Shown: positions 54,067 to 63,871, numbered from the stretch's first letter. The stretch is 64,000 nt of DNA from Marinobacter sp. 2_MG-2023 (GCF_030546935.1 NZ_JAUOPH010000003.1:62001-126000); one strand, 5' to 3'. The notes: generated from the sequence alone by a model not told the origin. Made by a program: numbers and translations.

Positions 54067-56058
54067 ATGAGTGAAGTGCGTATTGAATCCGTGAGAATAT
54101 CGGGCTTTCGTTGTTTTGGACCAGCCCCGACCACAGTATCGTTCTCTTCAAATGTAACAGCCGTCATCGGCCCCAACGCGGCGGGTAAAACCGCACTTTT
54201 GCATGCTCTCTCCAAGATGTTCGGTGTGACCCGCTCGCAGCGCACCTTGCATCGCTCTGACTTTCACGTTGGCGTTGGGGAAGACCCGGATAATCGGGAA
54301 AACAGCGACCTATTCATTGATGTATTGATCGGAATTCCAGAGTTGGCGGATGGCACAGCAAGGGCTGAAACAATAGCCCCTGCGTTTAATCACATGCAGA
54401 TTGCCCGTGAAGGTGATTGTCCTGTTTGTCGCATGCGTCTTCAGGCGCGATGGGAAGATGATGGGACAGTTGAGGGTGAGGTTTCGCAGGAGCTTTTCTG
54501 GGTTGACACATTGGATGAGGAGCCTCTCGAAGAAGACTGCCATCCTGTTTCGGCATCAGACCGGGGATTGATTCAGCTTTACTACACACCGGCCAGCCGA
54601 GATGCATCTTCTCAGATCCAAGCCACAACTGGAGCGCTTGCAGCTCGTCTTTTACGTGCGATTGAATGGTCCTCAAGCACGGAGGGTGCTGTTGTAAAGG
54701 CAACCGAGGAGTTAGCGTCTGCATTTGAGGATGAGTCCGCAATTGCGTCGATTGGCAAAGCGTTACAGCACCGGTGGTTGGGGTTGCATGACGATGAGGT
54801 CGACACCAAACCCCGTCTAAGTCTAGTAAGCCGCCGATTCGAAGAGGTTGTTAATAAAATTGCCGTCGTGTTCGAACGGGGACCGGAAGGGAAAGAGCGT
54901 TCCCTTGACGACTTGAGTGATGGGCAGCAGTCGCTCTTTTATTTTGCACTTGCTGCGGCCGTCTTCGATCTGGAACGCAAGGTTGTTGCAGGCGAAGTTG
55001 AGGGTTTTCGTCAAGGCAGTCTTCACATTCCAGCTTTGACACTTTTCGCCCAGGAAGAACCAGAGAACCATCTGTCGCCTTATTTCCTCGCCCGCATCAT
55101 CCGCCAGGTTCGCTCGCTGACAAATGAAAGTGGGGCGCAGGCGATTATTACGAGCCATTCTCCGGCAGTTCTTAGTCGTGTTGATCCCAATGAGGTTCGG
55201 TATTGTCGTTGCGATCCGAAAACGCGTACTTCCTCAGTCAGAGGAGTGACAATGCCCAAAGATGCGGGTGAAGCCGCGAAGTTCGTTAGGGGAGCTATGC
55301 TTGCATACCCTGAATTATATTTCGCACGATTCGTGCTTCTGGTTGAAGGTGATTCCGAGAGGATTGTTTTACCTCCTCTGGCAGAGGCGCTTGATCTTCT
55401 AATCGATCCAGCCTTCGTGGCCATTGTTCCGTTGGGTGGGCGTCACGTACAGCATTTCTGGCGTTTGTTATCTGGCCTCGGCATTCCTTATGCGACTCTG
55501 CTAGATCTTGACATGGGGCGAGATGGAGGCGCCTTTGGTCGAGTAAAGACAGCTATAAAAAACCTCATTGACGTAGGTTATTCCAAGAAAGAACTTCTCG
55601 CTATTAAGGGGGGAGTGTTGCCTGACGACGCTTTCGCGCAGATGCACACTTGGCCGGGTGATGAGGATCACTCGACGCTGAAATCATGGGTCGACAGCCT
55701 TCAATCGTATGGTGTTTACTTTTCAGCGCCACTTGATCTTGATCTGGCCATGTTAAAGTCCTTCCCTGATGCATACGAAGCAATCATCCCTGAAGGCGGC
55801 GGCCCAAGGATGTCCGCTGATAAAGCGGCAGAGGTTGTTCTCGGTACTGGTGGCGCGGGCTTGAATAGCTATAGCGGTCCCTTCAAAAACTATCCCAAAC
55901 TTCTTCCGGCCTATCGCTATCACTTCCTCACCCATAGTAAACCGGCGACTCATTTGGCAGCTCTGACGTATATTGAAAAAGGCGAGCTCAGAGACGGAAT
56001 GCCTATGTCTCTTAAAGAGGTCATCACGCATATTTCCAGGTGCCTAAGGAAGGACTAG
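54067..56058 (+). CDS. OLD-family ATP-dependent endonuclease, GajA-like
   Basis: A 663-residue protein. The N-terminal ABC-type ATPase has Walker A GPNAAGKT (residues 35-42), signature LSDGQQSLFYFALAAAVF and Walker B LTLFAQEEPENHL. A C-terminal TOPRIM domain follows, with FVLLVEGDSER and the DLDMGRD acidic pair. A UvrD-like helicase gene starts 2 bases after the stop. That pair is the Gabija anti-phage system (GajA nicks DNA, GajB senses). It is longer than the reference GajA (about 580 residues), so it is probably a divergent variant. The ATG at 54067 was chosen; a GTG at 54076 is also possible. Confidence 0.87.
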   Translation: MSEVRIESVRISGFRCFGPAPTTVSFSSNVTAVIGPNAAGKTALLHALSKMFGVTRSQRTLHRSDFHVGVGEDPDNRENSDLFIDVLIGIPELADGTARAETIAPAFNHMQIAREGDCPVCRMRLQARWEDDGTVEGEVSQELFWVDTLDEEPLEEDCHPVSASDRGLIQLYYTPASRDASSQIQATTGALAARLLRAIEWSSSTEGAVVKATEELASAFEDESAIASIGKALQHRWLGLHDDEVDTKPRLSLVSRRFEEVVNKIAVVFERGPEGKERSLDDLSDGQQSLFYFALAAAVFDLERKVVAGEVEGFRQGSLHIPALTLFAQEEPENHLSPYFLARIIRQVRSLTNESGAQAIITSHSPAVLSRVDPNEVRYCRCDPKTRTSSVRGVTMPKDAGEAAKFVRGAMLAYPELYFARFVLLVEGDSERIVLPPLAEALDLLIDPAFVAIVPLGGRHVQHFWRLLSGLGIPYATLLDLDMGRDGGAFGRVKTAIKNLIDVGYSKKELLAIKGGVLPDDAFAQMHTWPGDEDHSTLKSWVDSLQSYGVYFSAPLDLDLAMLKSFPDAYEAIIPEGGGPRMSADKAAEVVLGTGGAGLNSYSGPFKNYPKLLPAYRYHFLTHSKPATHLAALTYIEKGELRDGMPMSLKEVITHISRCLRKD

Positions 56059-56060
56059 GA

Positions 56061-57965
56061 ATGACAATTATGTCACGACGAATCCATCCGGAAGACTGGA
56101 AGCCGGTGGGTGTGAACGAGCTTGAAGCAAATGGAATGCAGACCGTATTCTCCACAGATAATCGGTCTGTCATCGCAGGCCCAGGTGCAGGCAAAACTGA
56201 ACTGCTTGCGCAGCGTGCTGCATATCTCCTGCAAACAGATACCTCGCCGGCGCCCAGACGTATTCTCGCAATTAGCTTCAAGCGCGATTCTGCCAAAAAT
56301 CTAGCCGAGAGGATTCAACGACGCTGCCATCGGGATCACGCAAAGCGTTTTGACTCGATGACTTTCGACGCTTTTGCAAAAGGGCTTATTGATCGATTTG
56401 GACAAGCATTGCCAGAGAGGTGGCGACCAAATCCGGATTATGAAATCACTTTTCCAAAAGACCGAGAATACCGTGAGTTTTTGACTCGAGGGGCCGGGCC
56501 TCCTCCAGCTTCTGTAGGCTCGCATGATGATATAAGGGCCATACCGGTTAAAAGCTTTGAGCGTCGCCATGTAGTAGGCTCGCCACTCCCAGTAAATGGG
56601 TGGACTCAGCCGACCCATACCGAGTGGGCTGCCGATCGTTTTTGGCAAGTGTCGCTGCACGAGGGTCGAACAACTCTTCTGTCCTTCCCTATGATCGGGA
56701 GGTTGGCGGAGCTTCTGTTACGGGTGAACCCGATGATCCGTGATGCTCTTCGACTGACCTATTCACATCTTTTCATGGATGAATTTCAGGACACCACCCA
56801 GGTTCAATATGACCTGGTCCGTACTATCTTTCTTGGGACTGATAGTGTGATCACTGCGGTCGGCGACAATAAACAGCAGATCATGCGCTGGGCGATGGCA
56901 ATGGACGATCCCTTTGCAGCCTTCGAACGGGACTTTCAAGCAACCCGAACGCCTCTGTACAACAACTATCGATCGTCGCCAGAACTTGTTCGTATTCAAC
57001 ACATCTTGGCGCAATCCTTGGACGCCGGAGCTGTGACCCCCGTTTCTAAAAGCGCAGGAACAATTGCCGGTGAAAGTTGCGTGATTTGGGATTTTTCCAC
57101 TCCGCAGATGGAAGCTGCGAGCTTATCCAACTTTGTAAAATCTGAGATGAGTGCTCACTCACTCAATCCACGCGACTTTGTTCTGCTGGTGCGTCAGAAG
57201 GCTAGCGAATACGCGGATGTGCTGGGTCCTTCCTTCACAGCAGCAGGGATACCTCTGCGCAATGAAGCAGGCTTTGTTGGAACAGTAATGCTCCAGGATT
57301 TGCTAGTTGAACCAGCCTCAGAGTTGGTTATTAAGTTTTTACGATTGGCCATGTTGAGTCGGAGCGGTCGATTTTGGACAGAATGCCAAGAGTTGCTAAG
57401 CATACTGCATGGGGTTTCTTATGAGGATGACCTAGCACGAACCAAGCTTGCTCAAACACTGGACTCCTTCGTGCGAAAACTTCGGTCAGTCCACCCCATC
57501 CCGCCGAAATCCAGGGATTCTGCACGATCGGTCGTGGACACTATTGTAGATTTTATTGGACGGAGGAGACTAGTCGCAGCTTACCCCGCATATGGTCAGG
57601 GTGATTGGCTGAGCAATATTTTGGATTCAACCGTTGAGCATCTGTTTGCATCTTCTTGCGCTGAGGACCACTGGCGCTCTGCACTCGATGCGTATGAGGG
57701 CACACATACGGTACCTCTTATGACGATCCATAAAAGCAAGGGACTTGAATACCACAGTGTAATTTTCATCGGGTTGGATGATGGCGCTTGGTGGAGTTTC
57801 TCGAAAGATCAGGTGGAGGCAACAGCGGGGTTCTTTGTTGCGTTCACACGGGCAAAACAACGGGTCGTTTTCACATATTGCGCACAGCGTGGCACAAGAA
57901 CCGGGATTGCCGCTCTCTATGCACTCCTGACAAAAGCAGGAGTCCAATCGACCAACGTTGCTTGA
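56061..57965 (+). CDS. UvrD/Rep-like helicase, GajB-like
   Basis: A 634-residue superfamily 1A helicase. Walker A is GPGAGKTE (residues 40-47), Walker B FMDEFQDT, then GDNKQQIMRW, NNYRSSPELVRIQ, TIHKSKGLEYHS and FVAFTRAKQR as motifs III to VI. The start at 56061, 2 bases after the GajA-like stop with GGACTAGGA ahead, makes a coupled two-gene operon. It is larger than the reference GajB (about 500 residues). A role in sensing phage-induced DNA ends or nucleotide loss is family knowledge. Confidence 0.87.
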   Translation: MTIMSRRIHPEDWKPVGVNELEANGMQTVFSTDNRSVIAGPGAGKTELLAQRAAYLLQTDTSPAPRRILAISFKRDSAKNLAERIQRRCHRDHAKRFDSMTFDAFAKGLIDRFGQALPERWRPNPDYEITFPKDREYREFLTRGAGPPPASVGSHDDIRAIPVKSFERRHVVGSPLPVNGWTQPTHTEWAADRFWQVSLHEGRTTLLSFPMIGRLAELLLRVNPMIRDALRLTYSHLFMDEFQDTTQVQYDLVRTIFLGTDSVITAVGDNKQQIMRWAMAMDDPFAAFERDFQATRTPLYNNYRSSPELVRIQHILAQSLDAGAVTPVSKSAGTIAGESCVIWDFSTPQMEAASLSNFVKSEMSAHSLNPRDFVLLVRQKASEYADVLGPSFTAAGIPLRNEAGFVGTVMLQDLLVEPASELVIKFLRLAMLSRSGRFWTECQELLSILHGVSYEDDLARTKLAQTLDSFVRKLRSVHPIPPKSRDSARSVVDTIVDFIGRRRLVAAYPAYGQGDWLSNILDSTVEHLFASSCAEDHWRSALDAYEGTHTVPLMTIHKSKGLEYHSVIFIGLDDGAWWSFSKDQVEATAGFFVAFTRAKQRVVFTYCAQRGTRTGIAALYALLTKAGVQSTNVA

Positions 57966-58617
57966 TCAAAAAGACAATATGGCCGAATACAAATCTTTTT
58001 TCATTATTGTTTTTTTCTTTGCAAGCGCTTCTGCGTGTAGATCGTGTCAACTCAATTTGTTTGGGCTATACGCGGTGGTGGGCTGGGATCGCCCATTCGG
58101 AATGTCCGCTTTGCGACCAGGGCATCCTCTGAACTCAGCTAAACAAAAGCGAACGTTTAGAGTTGTCCAAAGGCCCGATTTTTGGCCAAGAGAGCTTACT
58201 TCATCTTCCTGCGTTCCATGCAAATGCGACTAAGTCCTTCACTTTTTTATTTTTATCAACAACAGTGCTATTTGGGAGCTGGGTAGGTGCTCCAGCGCCA
58301 GCATAAGCAGGGCCAAACCGGAGCTTCCGGTGGAGGCCCGTCGAATCCCATTTTTTAGAGGTGTCCGCAACAACGGGGTCGAACGCCTTCCTGACCTTTA
58401 GAACCTTTCCGTTTCCTCGGTGTTTACGTCCAGTCGTTCAAAGACTTTAAATTTCGGATATGGTTAACTGTGGTCCTGTATGGGTCAAAGTCGACTATGG
58501 TCGTTTACTATCAGACATGTTAAAAAGACTATCTACTTCACGAAATATCAAGAAACGATTTTCTGAGCATATAATTAATATCGGATTTTTCTAAGTACGA
58601 ATTCCTAGGGGCTGGTC
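57966..58617. other. AT-rich intergenic region before the P-loop ATPase gene
   Basis: About 650 bases with no credible gene. One 91-codon frame starting at 57958 crosses the helicase end and looks random. ACAAAAGCGAACGTTTAG near 58143 resembles ACAAAAGCGGACATTCGAG near 63611, so a dispersed short repeat is possible. The last 100 bases are AT-rich and probably hold the promoter of the ATPase gene. Confidence 0.4.
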
Positions 58618-60705
58618 ATGACAATAGAGAACTTTGAAAAAGCTATAGACACTTTGAAATTATTCAGGCGTTCTGAGCTGAGCGATGAACAGGGAAATAA
58701 TTTAATTGAAGATCTATACGTCGACCTATTCCCAAATGAGCACCTTTTAAAGACAATAATCAAGCCGAATACAACTTTCCTAGTTGGCCGTAAAGGCACT
58801 GGAAAGTCGACAATTTTTCAGAGGGCCCAGCGAGAGCTGGACAAAAAAAAAGACGTGACATGGGCCTATATTGATATCAAGTCTTTGTATGAATCCTCTA
58901 CATCCGATATCGCAAACTTCTCAAATAAATTTTCCGGAAAAAGCTTATCCATCGATACTCTCAGAAAAATAAATGTATTTAAAACATTTCTCCGAGATAT
59001 AACGCAGGAGCTAAAAAACCAGATCGAGCTGAGAATTAAAAGTAGCGCATGGGAAAGCTTCAAAGATAAATTTTCAGGAAAAAAAGAGAAGGTATTTGGA
59101 GAGCTTGATGATTTCATAAGATCAATTGAAGAAGATAAATTCATAAACGCAACGGCTATCAAAGAGACAAACAAAGAGTCTGAAACTCAGGGTTTAGAGA
59201 AGTTGGAAGCTCAACTTAAATCAGGCGCATCCAGCCAGAATGTAAGTATGGAAGTTTTGGTAAGCCTGCTCCTAGAGGCACAAGAAAAACATAGCGAAAA
59301 CTTTTCCGAAGTATACATCAGACTCTTCGGGATCAGAGAATTAATAAAAAATCTCCAGGGAATACTTAAGAAACTAAAAATAAAACACATCTATATTTTC
59401 ATCGACGATTTCTCAGAGCTTCCAAAGTCAGAGATGGAAGAGGTTGTAGATACTCTTTTGGCACCATTTAATAACTGGTCAGATGAGTTTATTAAATTGA
59501 AGGTAGCGGTATATCCAGGAAGAATCTACACCGGGAATATAGACCGCTCCAAAGTAGACGAGTTATATCTAGATATACACAGAGCATTTGGACGAAGTGA
59601 CGTAAGCTCGATGGAAGAGAAATCTATAAACTTTACTAAACGTTTGATAGAGAAAAGACTGGATTTTTATTGTGGAAAATCTTGGCATGATCTTATTGAT
59701 GTAGATAATGATGAAATCTGGAGAACCATTTTCCATGCATGCTCTGCGAATCCAAGGATTGCTGGATATATTCTATACTACGCCTATGAGGCGTCGGTCA
59801 TTTATGGTGATACAATTAAGCGAACAACAATTGCTAGCGCCGCTCGAAAATACTATGAAGACAAAATCGCTCAGTATTTTAGTCTCAACAAATTTTTACA
59901 TGAAACCTTCGAGGAGCGGTCGTCTATATTTAGTCTGAAAGAGCTATTTGAGCAGATTGTAAAACGAGCCAAAGAACTCAGGAATTATGATGGATCAAAA
60001 TTAATCAGGGAGCTAAAAGGTAGACCACCGACAAGTCACTTTAACATCTCAAGAGACTACGATTCTGTGCTATCTTCGCTTGAACTTAATTTCTTTTTAA
60101 CCAAATATTACGAAATGAAGGACCGTGACGGCCAAGACGTATCAATATACGCATTGAATTACGGTCTGTGCCAACAACAGTCGATTTCTTATGGTAGACC
60201 GAACGATAAGAGAGAGCATCGCCTGTATTATGTCGAAAGAATTTTCGACTACAATCCAATAATAAAGAAATATATTGAATTTAATCAGGAAATTGTTTGT
60301 GACACATGTCATGCTAAGCATGGACTCGACATGCTTGCAAATATCAAGGTTTTTAACATGCTGTGCCCAGAGTGCAAAAAGGGACAGTGTAGAATAATTA
60401 ATCTTTCAAGAAAGTACGAAGAACTAATTAAAAATGTAGACGAGGAAAACCTTCTTCCCCGAAACGACTTAGGAATACTTAAAATTCTTTCAGACGAAAG
60501 AAGGGATATGTTCGCAAAGGAGATAGCCCAAGAAATGGATTGTTCTTATCAGCTTGTGGGGAAAAGAGGCGCGACTCTAGAAGAGCGGCACTTACTTCAG
60601 AGAGGTGAAAACGAGAACGGGCGCAGGGTCTTCAGAATCAATGCGAATGCCGAAGAAATTTATTTCTCTGATAACTCTCAAGAACTTAACTTGGATGATG
60701 AATAA
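58618..60705 (+). CDS. P-loop ATPase with zinc-ribbon and winged-helix end (Sll1717-like)
   Basis: A 695-residue AT-rich gene product. Walker A is VGRKGTGKST (residues 56-65) near the start and IYIFIDDFSEL serves as Walker B near 260-270. Long helical regions follow. From about 560 there is a zinc site CDTCHAKHGL...LCPECKKGQC, then a winged-helix-like segment (DMFAKEIAQEMDCSYQLVGK). It resembles the poorly known Sll1717-like P-loop ATPases. ATP-driven sensors of this shape often sit in defence islands with an effector downstream; here an ART-like gene follows after 206 bases. Confidence 0.8.
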   Translation: MTIENFEKAIDTLKLFRRSELSDEQGNNLIEDLYVDLFPNEHLLKTIIKPNTTFLVGRKGTGKSTIFQRAQRELDKKKDVTWAYIDIKSLYESSTSDIANFSNKFSGKSLSIDTLRKINVFKTFLRDITQELKNQIELRIKSSAWESFKDKFSGKKEKVFGELDDFIRSIEEDKFINATAIKETNKESETQGLEKLEAQLKSGASSQNVSMEVLVSLLLEAQEKHSENFSEVYIRLFGIRELIKNLQGILKKLKIKHIYIFIDDFSELPKSEMEEVVDTLLAPFNNWSDEFIKLKVAVYPGRIYTGNIDRSKVDELYLDIHRAFGRSDVSSMEEKSINFTKRLIEKRLDFYCGKSWHDLIDVDNDEIWRTIFHACSANPRIAGYILYYAYEASVIYGDTIKRTTIASAARKYYEDKIAQYFSLNKFLHETFEERSSIFSLKELFEQIVKRAKELRNYDGSKLIRELKGRPPTSHFNISRDYDSVLSSLELNFFLTKYYEMKDRDGQDVSIYALNYGLCQQQSISYGRPNDKREHRLYYVERIFDYNPIIKKYIEFNQEIVCDTCHAKHGLDMLANIKVFNMLCPECKKGQCRIINLSRKYEELIKNVDEENLLPRNDLGILKILSDERRDMFAKEIAQEMDCSYQLVGKRGATLEERHLLQRGENENGRRVFRINANAEEIYFSDNSQELNLDDE

Positions 60706-60911
60706 GCACAGATGGCTTGGAATCTCGATACGCGAGTCACGAGTTCAGAATGCTGAGATAAGTCTGGGTTTCGAGCTGAATTTTGGAATTCGAACTGACA
60801 AGACTTGGCCAGTGGCTGGTGTCGGGTTTACCTGCACCGGCGATCCGATGCGCCGCAATGCCAAAAGGTCATGGCTTCAATGCTCCACGAGAATTATACG
60901 GTTCAGGAATT

Positions 60912-61421
60912 ATGAATAATGCTGCCCTCGCAATAGCTGATAGAGAACTTTCTAAGTTTCCGACGATTACGCTAAAAAAAGGTGAATCTCTATACCACGG
61001 AGCGCGTTCTAAAGAGGAGATTTTGGGCCTTAGGCCTAATGCAATGTTTACCTCCAATCTTTGTTACGCGGTGGACTATGCGTTTGGACGAGACCTTAGA
61101 AAATTTAACGAAGATGGAACTATTTCTTGGCGAAATGATTTGTTCCGGGCTTTGTTTTGCTGCATTTTGGAGGAAGATATTGAAATTATTAAAATTACAG
61201 GCGTAGATTGGCCCGCCCTCTGTATGGAAATTCAGAAAGCTGATGATTCGATGCCTGCCTTTGATGGATGGCTTCAAGAGAAGCTGACCGCATACCTCGC
61301 TAGAAGATATGGAAAGCAAATTAAGGGAGCAATTCTGCTTTCTGGCACCAAAAATTCTCTTGATGAATATATTTTCAGCGATGCGAACTCGATATTTTCG
61401 GTCCAACGCAGAATCGATTGA
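60912..61421 (+). CDS. Putative ADP-ribosyltransferase-fold effector
   Basis: A 169-residue protein. The frame opens earlier, but the ATG at 60912 with CAGGA ahead gives a sensible start. SLYHGA (H29), AMFTSNLCYAVDYAFG (Tyr 52 and 56) and DEYIFSDANSIF (E152) follow the PARP/ART order: His in LYHG, Tyr in the F-x-S...YA helix, then Glu in the DEYI strand, compare PARP NEYIVYD. I infer NAD-binding and ADP-ribosyl transfer. It probably acts with the ATPase upstream as a defence effector or toxin. Confidence 0.65.
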   Translation: MNNAALAIADRELSKFPTITLKKGESLYHGARSKEEILGLRPNAMFTSNLCYAVDYAFGRDLRKFNEDGTISWRNDLFRALFCCILEEDIEIIKITGVDWPALCMEIQKADDSMPAFDGWLQEKLTAYLARRYGKQIKGAILLSGTKNSLDEYIFSDANSIFSVQRRID

Positions 61422-61832
61422 CAAACAATTGACCTTAAAAGCGAATACAAGTGTAGATACGGCGACGCTCACTACACCGCACCTTCGGATCCTTTCCTTT
61501 GGTGGACATGCCGCAAGCGTTGTCGCAAATTTATGGATGTTCGCCTTGCGACCTCAGCTTTTACTAAGCATGGGAAGCGCTCATTCATGCTTGCCTATGT
61601 AAGCTTAGCGGCCAAAACGGCCAAGTTATGGTATCAATATCGCTGGCGAGGTTGAGGTTACTGTATCGAATGTTAGGCCCACCTGGACTCGAACTAAGGG
61701 CCTAAAGGGTTGTGGGAGCCCTGTGGCAGGTCTTCGCAGCACCACATGAACCCATCAATGGGTCGACACCTTGTTGACACTCACCTCCCCATTCGATTAG
61801 CTATCTAAACTTATAGTCACTCGAATTGGAGA
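61422..61832. other. Intergenic region with a tRNA relic
   Basis: About 410 bases without a gene except the tRNA-like fragment listed separately. The G+C content returns to that of the core chromosome. Confidence 0.4.
61676..61718 (-). other. tRNA 3'-half relic
   Basis: The minus strand shows CCCTTTAGG, then a T-arm-like TTAGTTCGAGTCCAGG and an acceptor-like TGGGCC ending in TAACA rather than CCA. GTTCGAGTCC is the invariant T-arm core. The 5' half is missing. It may be a pseudo-tRNA or an old attachment site of an integrated element. Confidence 0.4.
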
Positions 61833-61838
61833 TTGGGC

Positions 61839-62777
61839 GTGGCTGATACCAAAATCCCTTTTGGATACCACATTGAATCTGACCGATTTGTGGACGTAAG
61901 GGAGGTGCCCAGTGGGGCGCGATGTGGTTGTAAGTGCCCTGGTTGTGATCTTCCTCTTATTGCCAGACACTGTATGGTTGGGCGTGTTGACCACTTTGCA
62001 CACAATACTCGTGGACAAGACAAAAAAGTCTATGAGGAGTGCACGTTTTCGTATTGGGTGTCAGTTGCTGCGATGGCTCGGCAGATATTCTCCGAGTCCG
62101 AGTCATTTGATGTGGCTATGCCAGATTACGTTTATCCCCCGCCAAGCCCTTGGTCATCTGTTCACGATCCTGATTACGTATGTTCTCAGGCCTGTACCAT
62201 TACATTGGAAAACATTCACGTAAACAGAAACCAACTGGGTGAAACTTTCGATGTAACGGGTGAATTTAAAGGCGTGCAAGTTGGCATAAAGCTGGTACAC
62301 CCTGAAAAACAAGGTGTGCCGGATTTTTCAGACTGGAATTGTCACGATCATAAGGTGGTTGTTCTTGCCATTGATATCTCTAGTGCTAGGTCGCAATTTC
62401 AGCATTCAGAGACACCTCTCAAAGTCGTTCTCGCGAAATCCATGGCGAAAGAGTTGGACTGTAAAAGATGGCTCTATCACCCAAGGATGGCTCACTATCT
62501 TGAGTCACACGATCGTGACGTGGAGAAATCCAGCTATCGGGAAGATTCACCACAGTTCCAGGTCCAAAAACAGAACCATCAACCATCTCAAGTAATTCCT
62601 TCGGTACGGAAATCAGTAGGTTCAGGAATGTATCGAAACGACCGGGGTGAATATCTGTTTTATTGTCGACGTTGTAACCATCAGGTTTTTCTAAATGCTC
62701 AACAATGCTTTTGTGAACTTTGCTCTGGTGTCATGTACCGAATCCATCGAGATCAGGTTAATGCCCGTAATCTTTGA
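61839..62777 (+). CDS. CoiA-like zinc-finger protein (short form)
   Basis: A 312-residue relative of the protein at 48513-50222. The N-terminal ARCGCKCPGCDLPLIARH and DHFAHN repeat the zinc/HFAH domain. The nuclease-like strand pair is FDVTGEF and VGIKLVHP; the Glu seen in the longer protein is Lys here, so catalysis may be lost. A C-terminal zinc ribbon CRRCNHQ...CELCSG follows. The GTG at 61839 with GGAG ahead is preferred over TTG at 61833. It lies just before the SRAP gene. Confidence 0.7.
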   Translation: MADTKIPFGYHIESDRFVDVREVPSGARCGCKCPGCDLPLIARHCMVGRVDHFAHNTRGQDKKVYEECTFSYWVSVAAMARQIFSESESFDVAMPDYVYPPPSPWSSVHDPDYVCSQACTITLENIHVNRNQLGETFDVTGEFKGVQVGIKLVHPEKQGVPDFSDWNCHDHKVVVLAIDISSARSQFQHSETPLKVVLAKSMAKELDCKRWLYHPRMAHYLESHDRDVEKSSYREDSPQFQVQKQNHQPSQVIPSVRKSVGSGMYRNDRGEYLFYCRRCNHQVFLNAQQCFCELCSGVMYRIHRDQVNARNL

Positions 62778-62814
62778 TTTGCTCGATAGCTCGTTCTCAT
62801 AGAAGGACAGCGTT

Positions 62815-63495
62815 ATGTGTGGCCGCTACAACGTAATCGACGACCCTTTAGTCCAGGATCTTCTAGAAATCCTGGGCATACCTACACGCGTTCAATCCCG
62901 CCTCAACATAGCACCAGGTGCAAAAGGCCAGATCGTCTACGAGACAAACCAGGGAAGAGCCCTGGAAGACGCTATCTGGTCACTGCTCATCGAACCAAAA
63001 CCCGATGGTAGAGGCTATCGCCCCTCACCAAAATACAGCACGTTCAACGCCCGATCAGGAAGCCTGGGCACCAGCCCACTCTGGAAAAAACGGTTTCACT
63101 CCCAGCGGGCCATTATCCCGGCCAGTGGATTCCACGAATGGACCGGGGAAAATGGGCGCAAGCAGTGCTACAACATTCATCCCGTTAATAGCGCAATCGC
63201 GTTTGCCGGGCTTTATGAGCTCTGGGGTTTCCAGGGTGATCTCGTACCTTCGTTTACCATCGTCACCCTGCCGCCACATCCGAACTTTAGGCACATTCAT
63301 CCGAAAAGCATTCCATTAATGTTGAGACCGGAGGATTTTGAACTGTGGCTGGACCCTCAGCTGACGAATACCGATCCGTTGCAGCATCTATTCAAGACGA
63401 GGATAGGTGAGCCTCTCTTCGTTGAGCCGATAAAGTCTCCGGAGAAACTTGAGATAGCGGGTGAAGTCGAAAGAATTGAAGCGGACGATGCCTGA
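62815..63495 (+). CDS. SOS response-associated peptidase (YedK/HMCES, SRAP family)
   Basis: A 226-residue SRAP protein that caps abasic sites in single-stranded DNA by covalent linkage through its cysteine. The N-terminal MCGRYNV places the catalytic cysteine at residue 2. FNARSGSL carries the catalytic Asn, IIPASGFHEW the Glu, and HIHPKSIPLML the His. It is full length. Its place beside the nuclease-rich island fits DNA repair. Confidence 0.93.
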   Translation: MCGRYNVIDDPLVQDLLEILGIPTRVQSRLNIAPGAKGQIVYETNQGRALEDAIWSLLIEPKPDGRGYRPSPKYSTFNARSGSLGTSPLWKKRFHSQRAIIPASGFHEWTGENGRKQCYNIHPVNSAIAFAGLYELWGFQGDLVPSFTIVTLPPHPNFRHIHPKSIPLMLRPEDFELWLDPQLTNTDPLQHLFKTRIGEPLFVEPIKSPEKLEIAGEVERIEADDA

Positions 63496-63871
63496 TCAGG
63501 AGTATGGCAGTGCAACCATAATTTGACAGCGCCTTGTAACCATAAACTGGCCAGGTATAGCCTAGATATGGTGTTATCGATGCGAGGCGTGATATCGAGG
63601 TGTATTTAAACAAAAGCGGACATTCGAGCCAAGGCTTTTTTACAGACTGCAAGCCAATCACAGCCATTTCATCCAGTATGATTGGCCGAGCAAATTGCAG
63701 ACGCTGAATGATTACATGGCAGAGATGGCCATGCTCGGCTAAGCTGTTGTTTTATTGATTTATGTGCAGCGCGATTGATGGTTCAAAGTCAGTAATAATG
63801 ACACAGTCAAATTTCTGCAATGATAAAGCGCGCTGCCTAATTGCTGGTAGGTGGGAAGGATACGCTGCACC
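63496..63871. other. Intergenic region
   Basis: About 375 bases with no clear gene. A TTTAAACAAAAGCGGACATTC segment near 63606 resembles a piece near 58140 and may be a dispersed repeat. Confidence 0.4.

Noticed and set aside
57958..58233. A 91-codon plus-strand frame starting before the helicase stop
   Set aside because: Random composition, no ribosome site, overlaps the helicase end.
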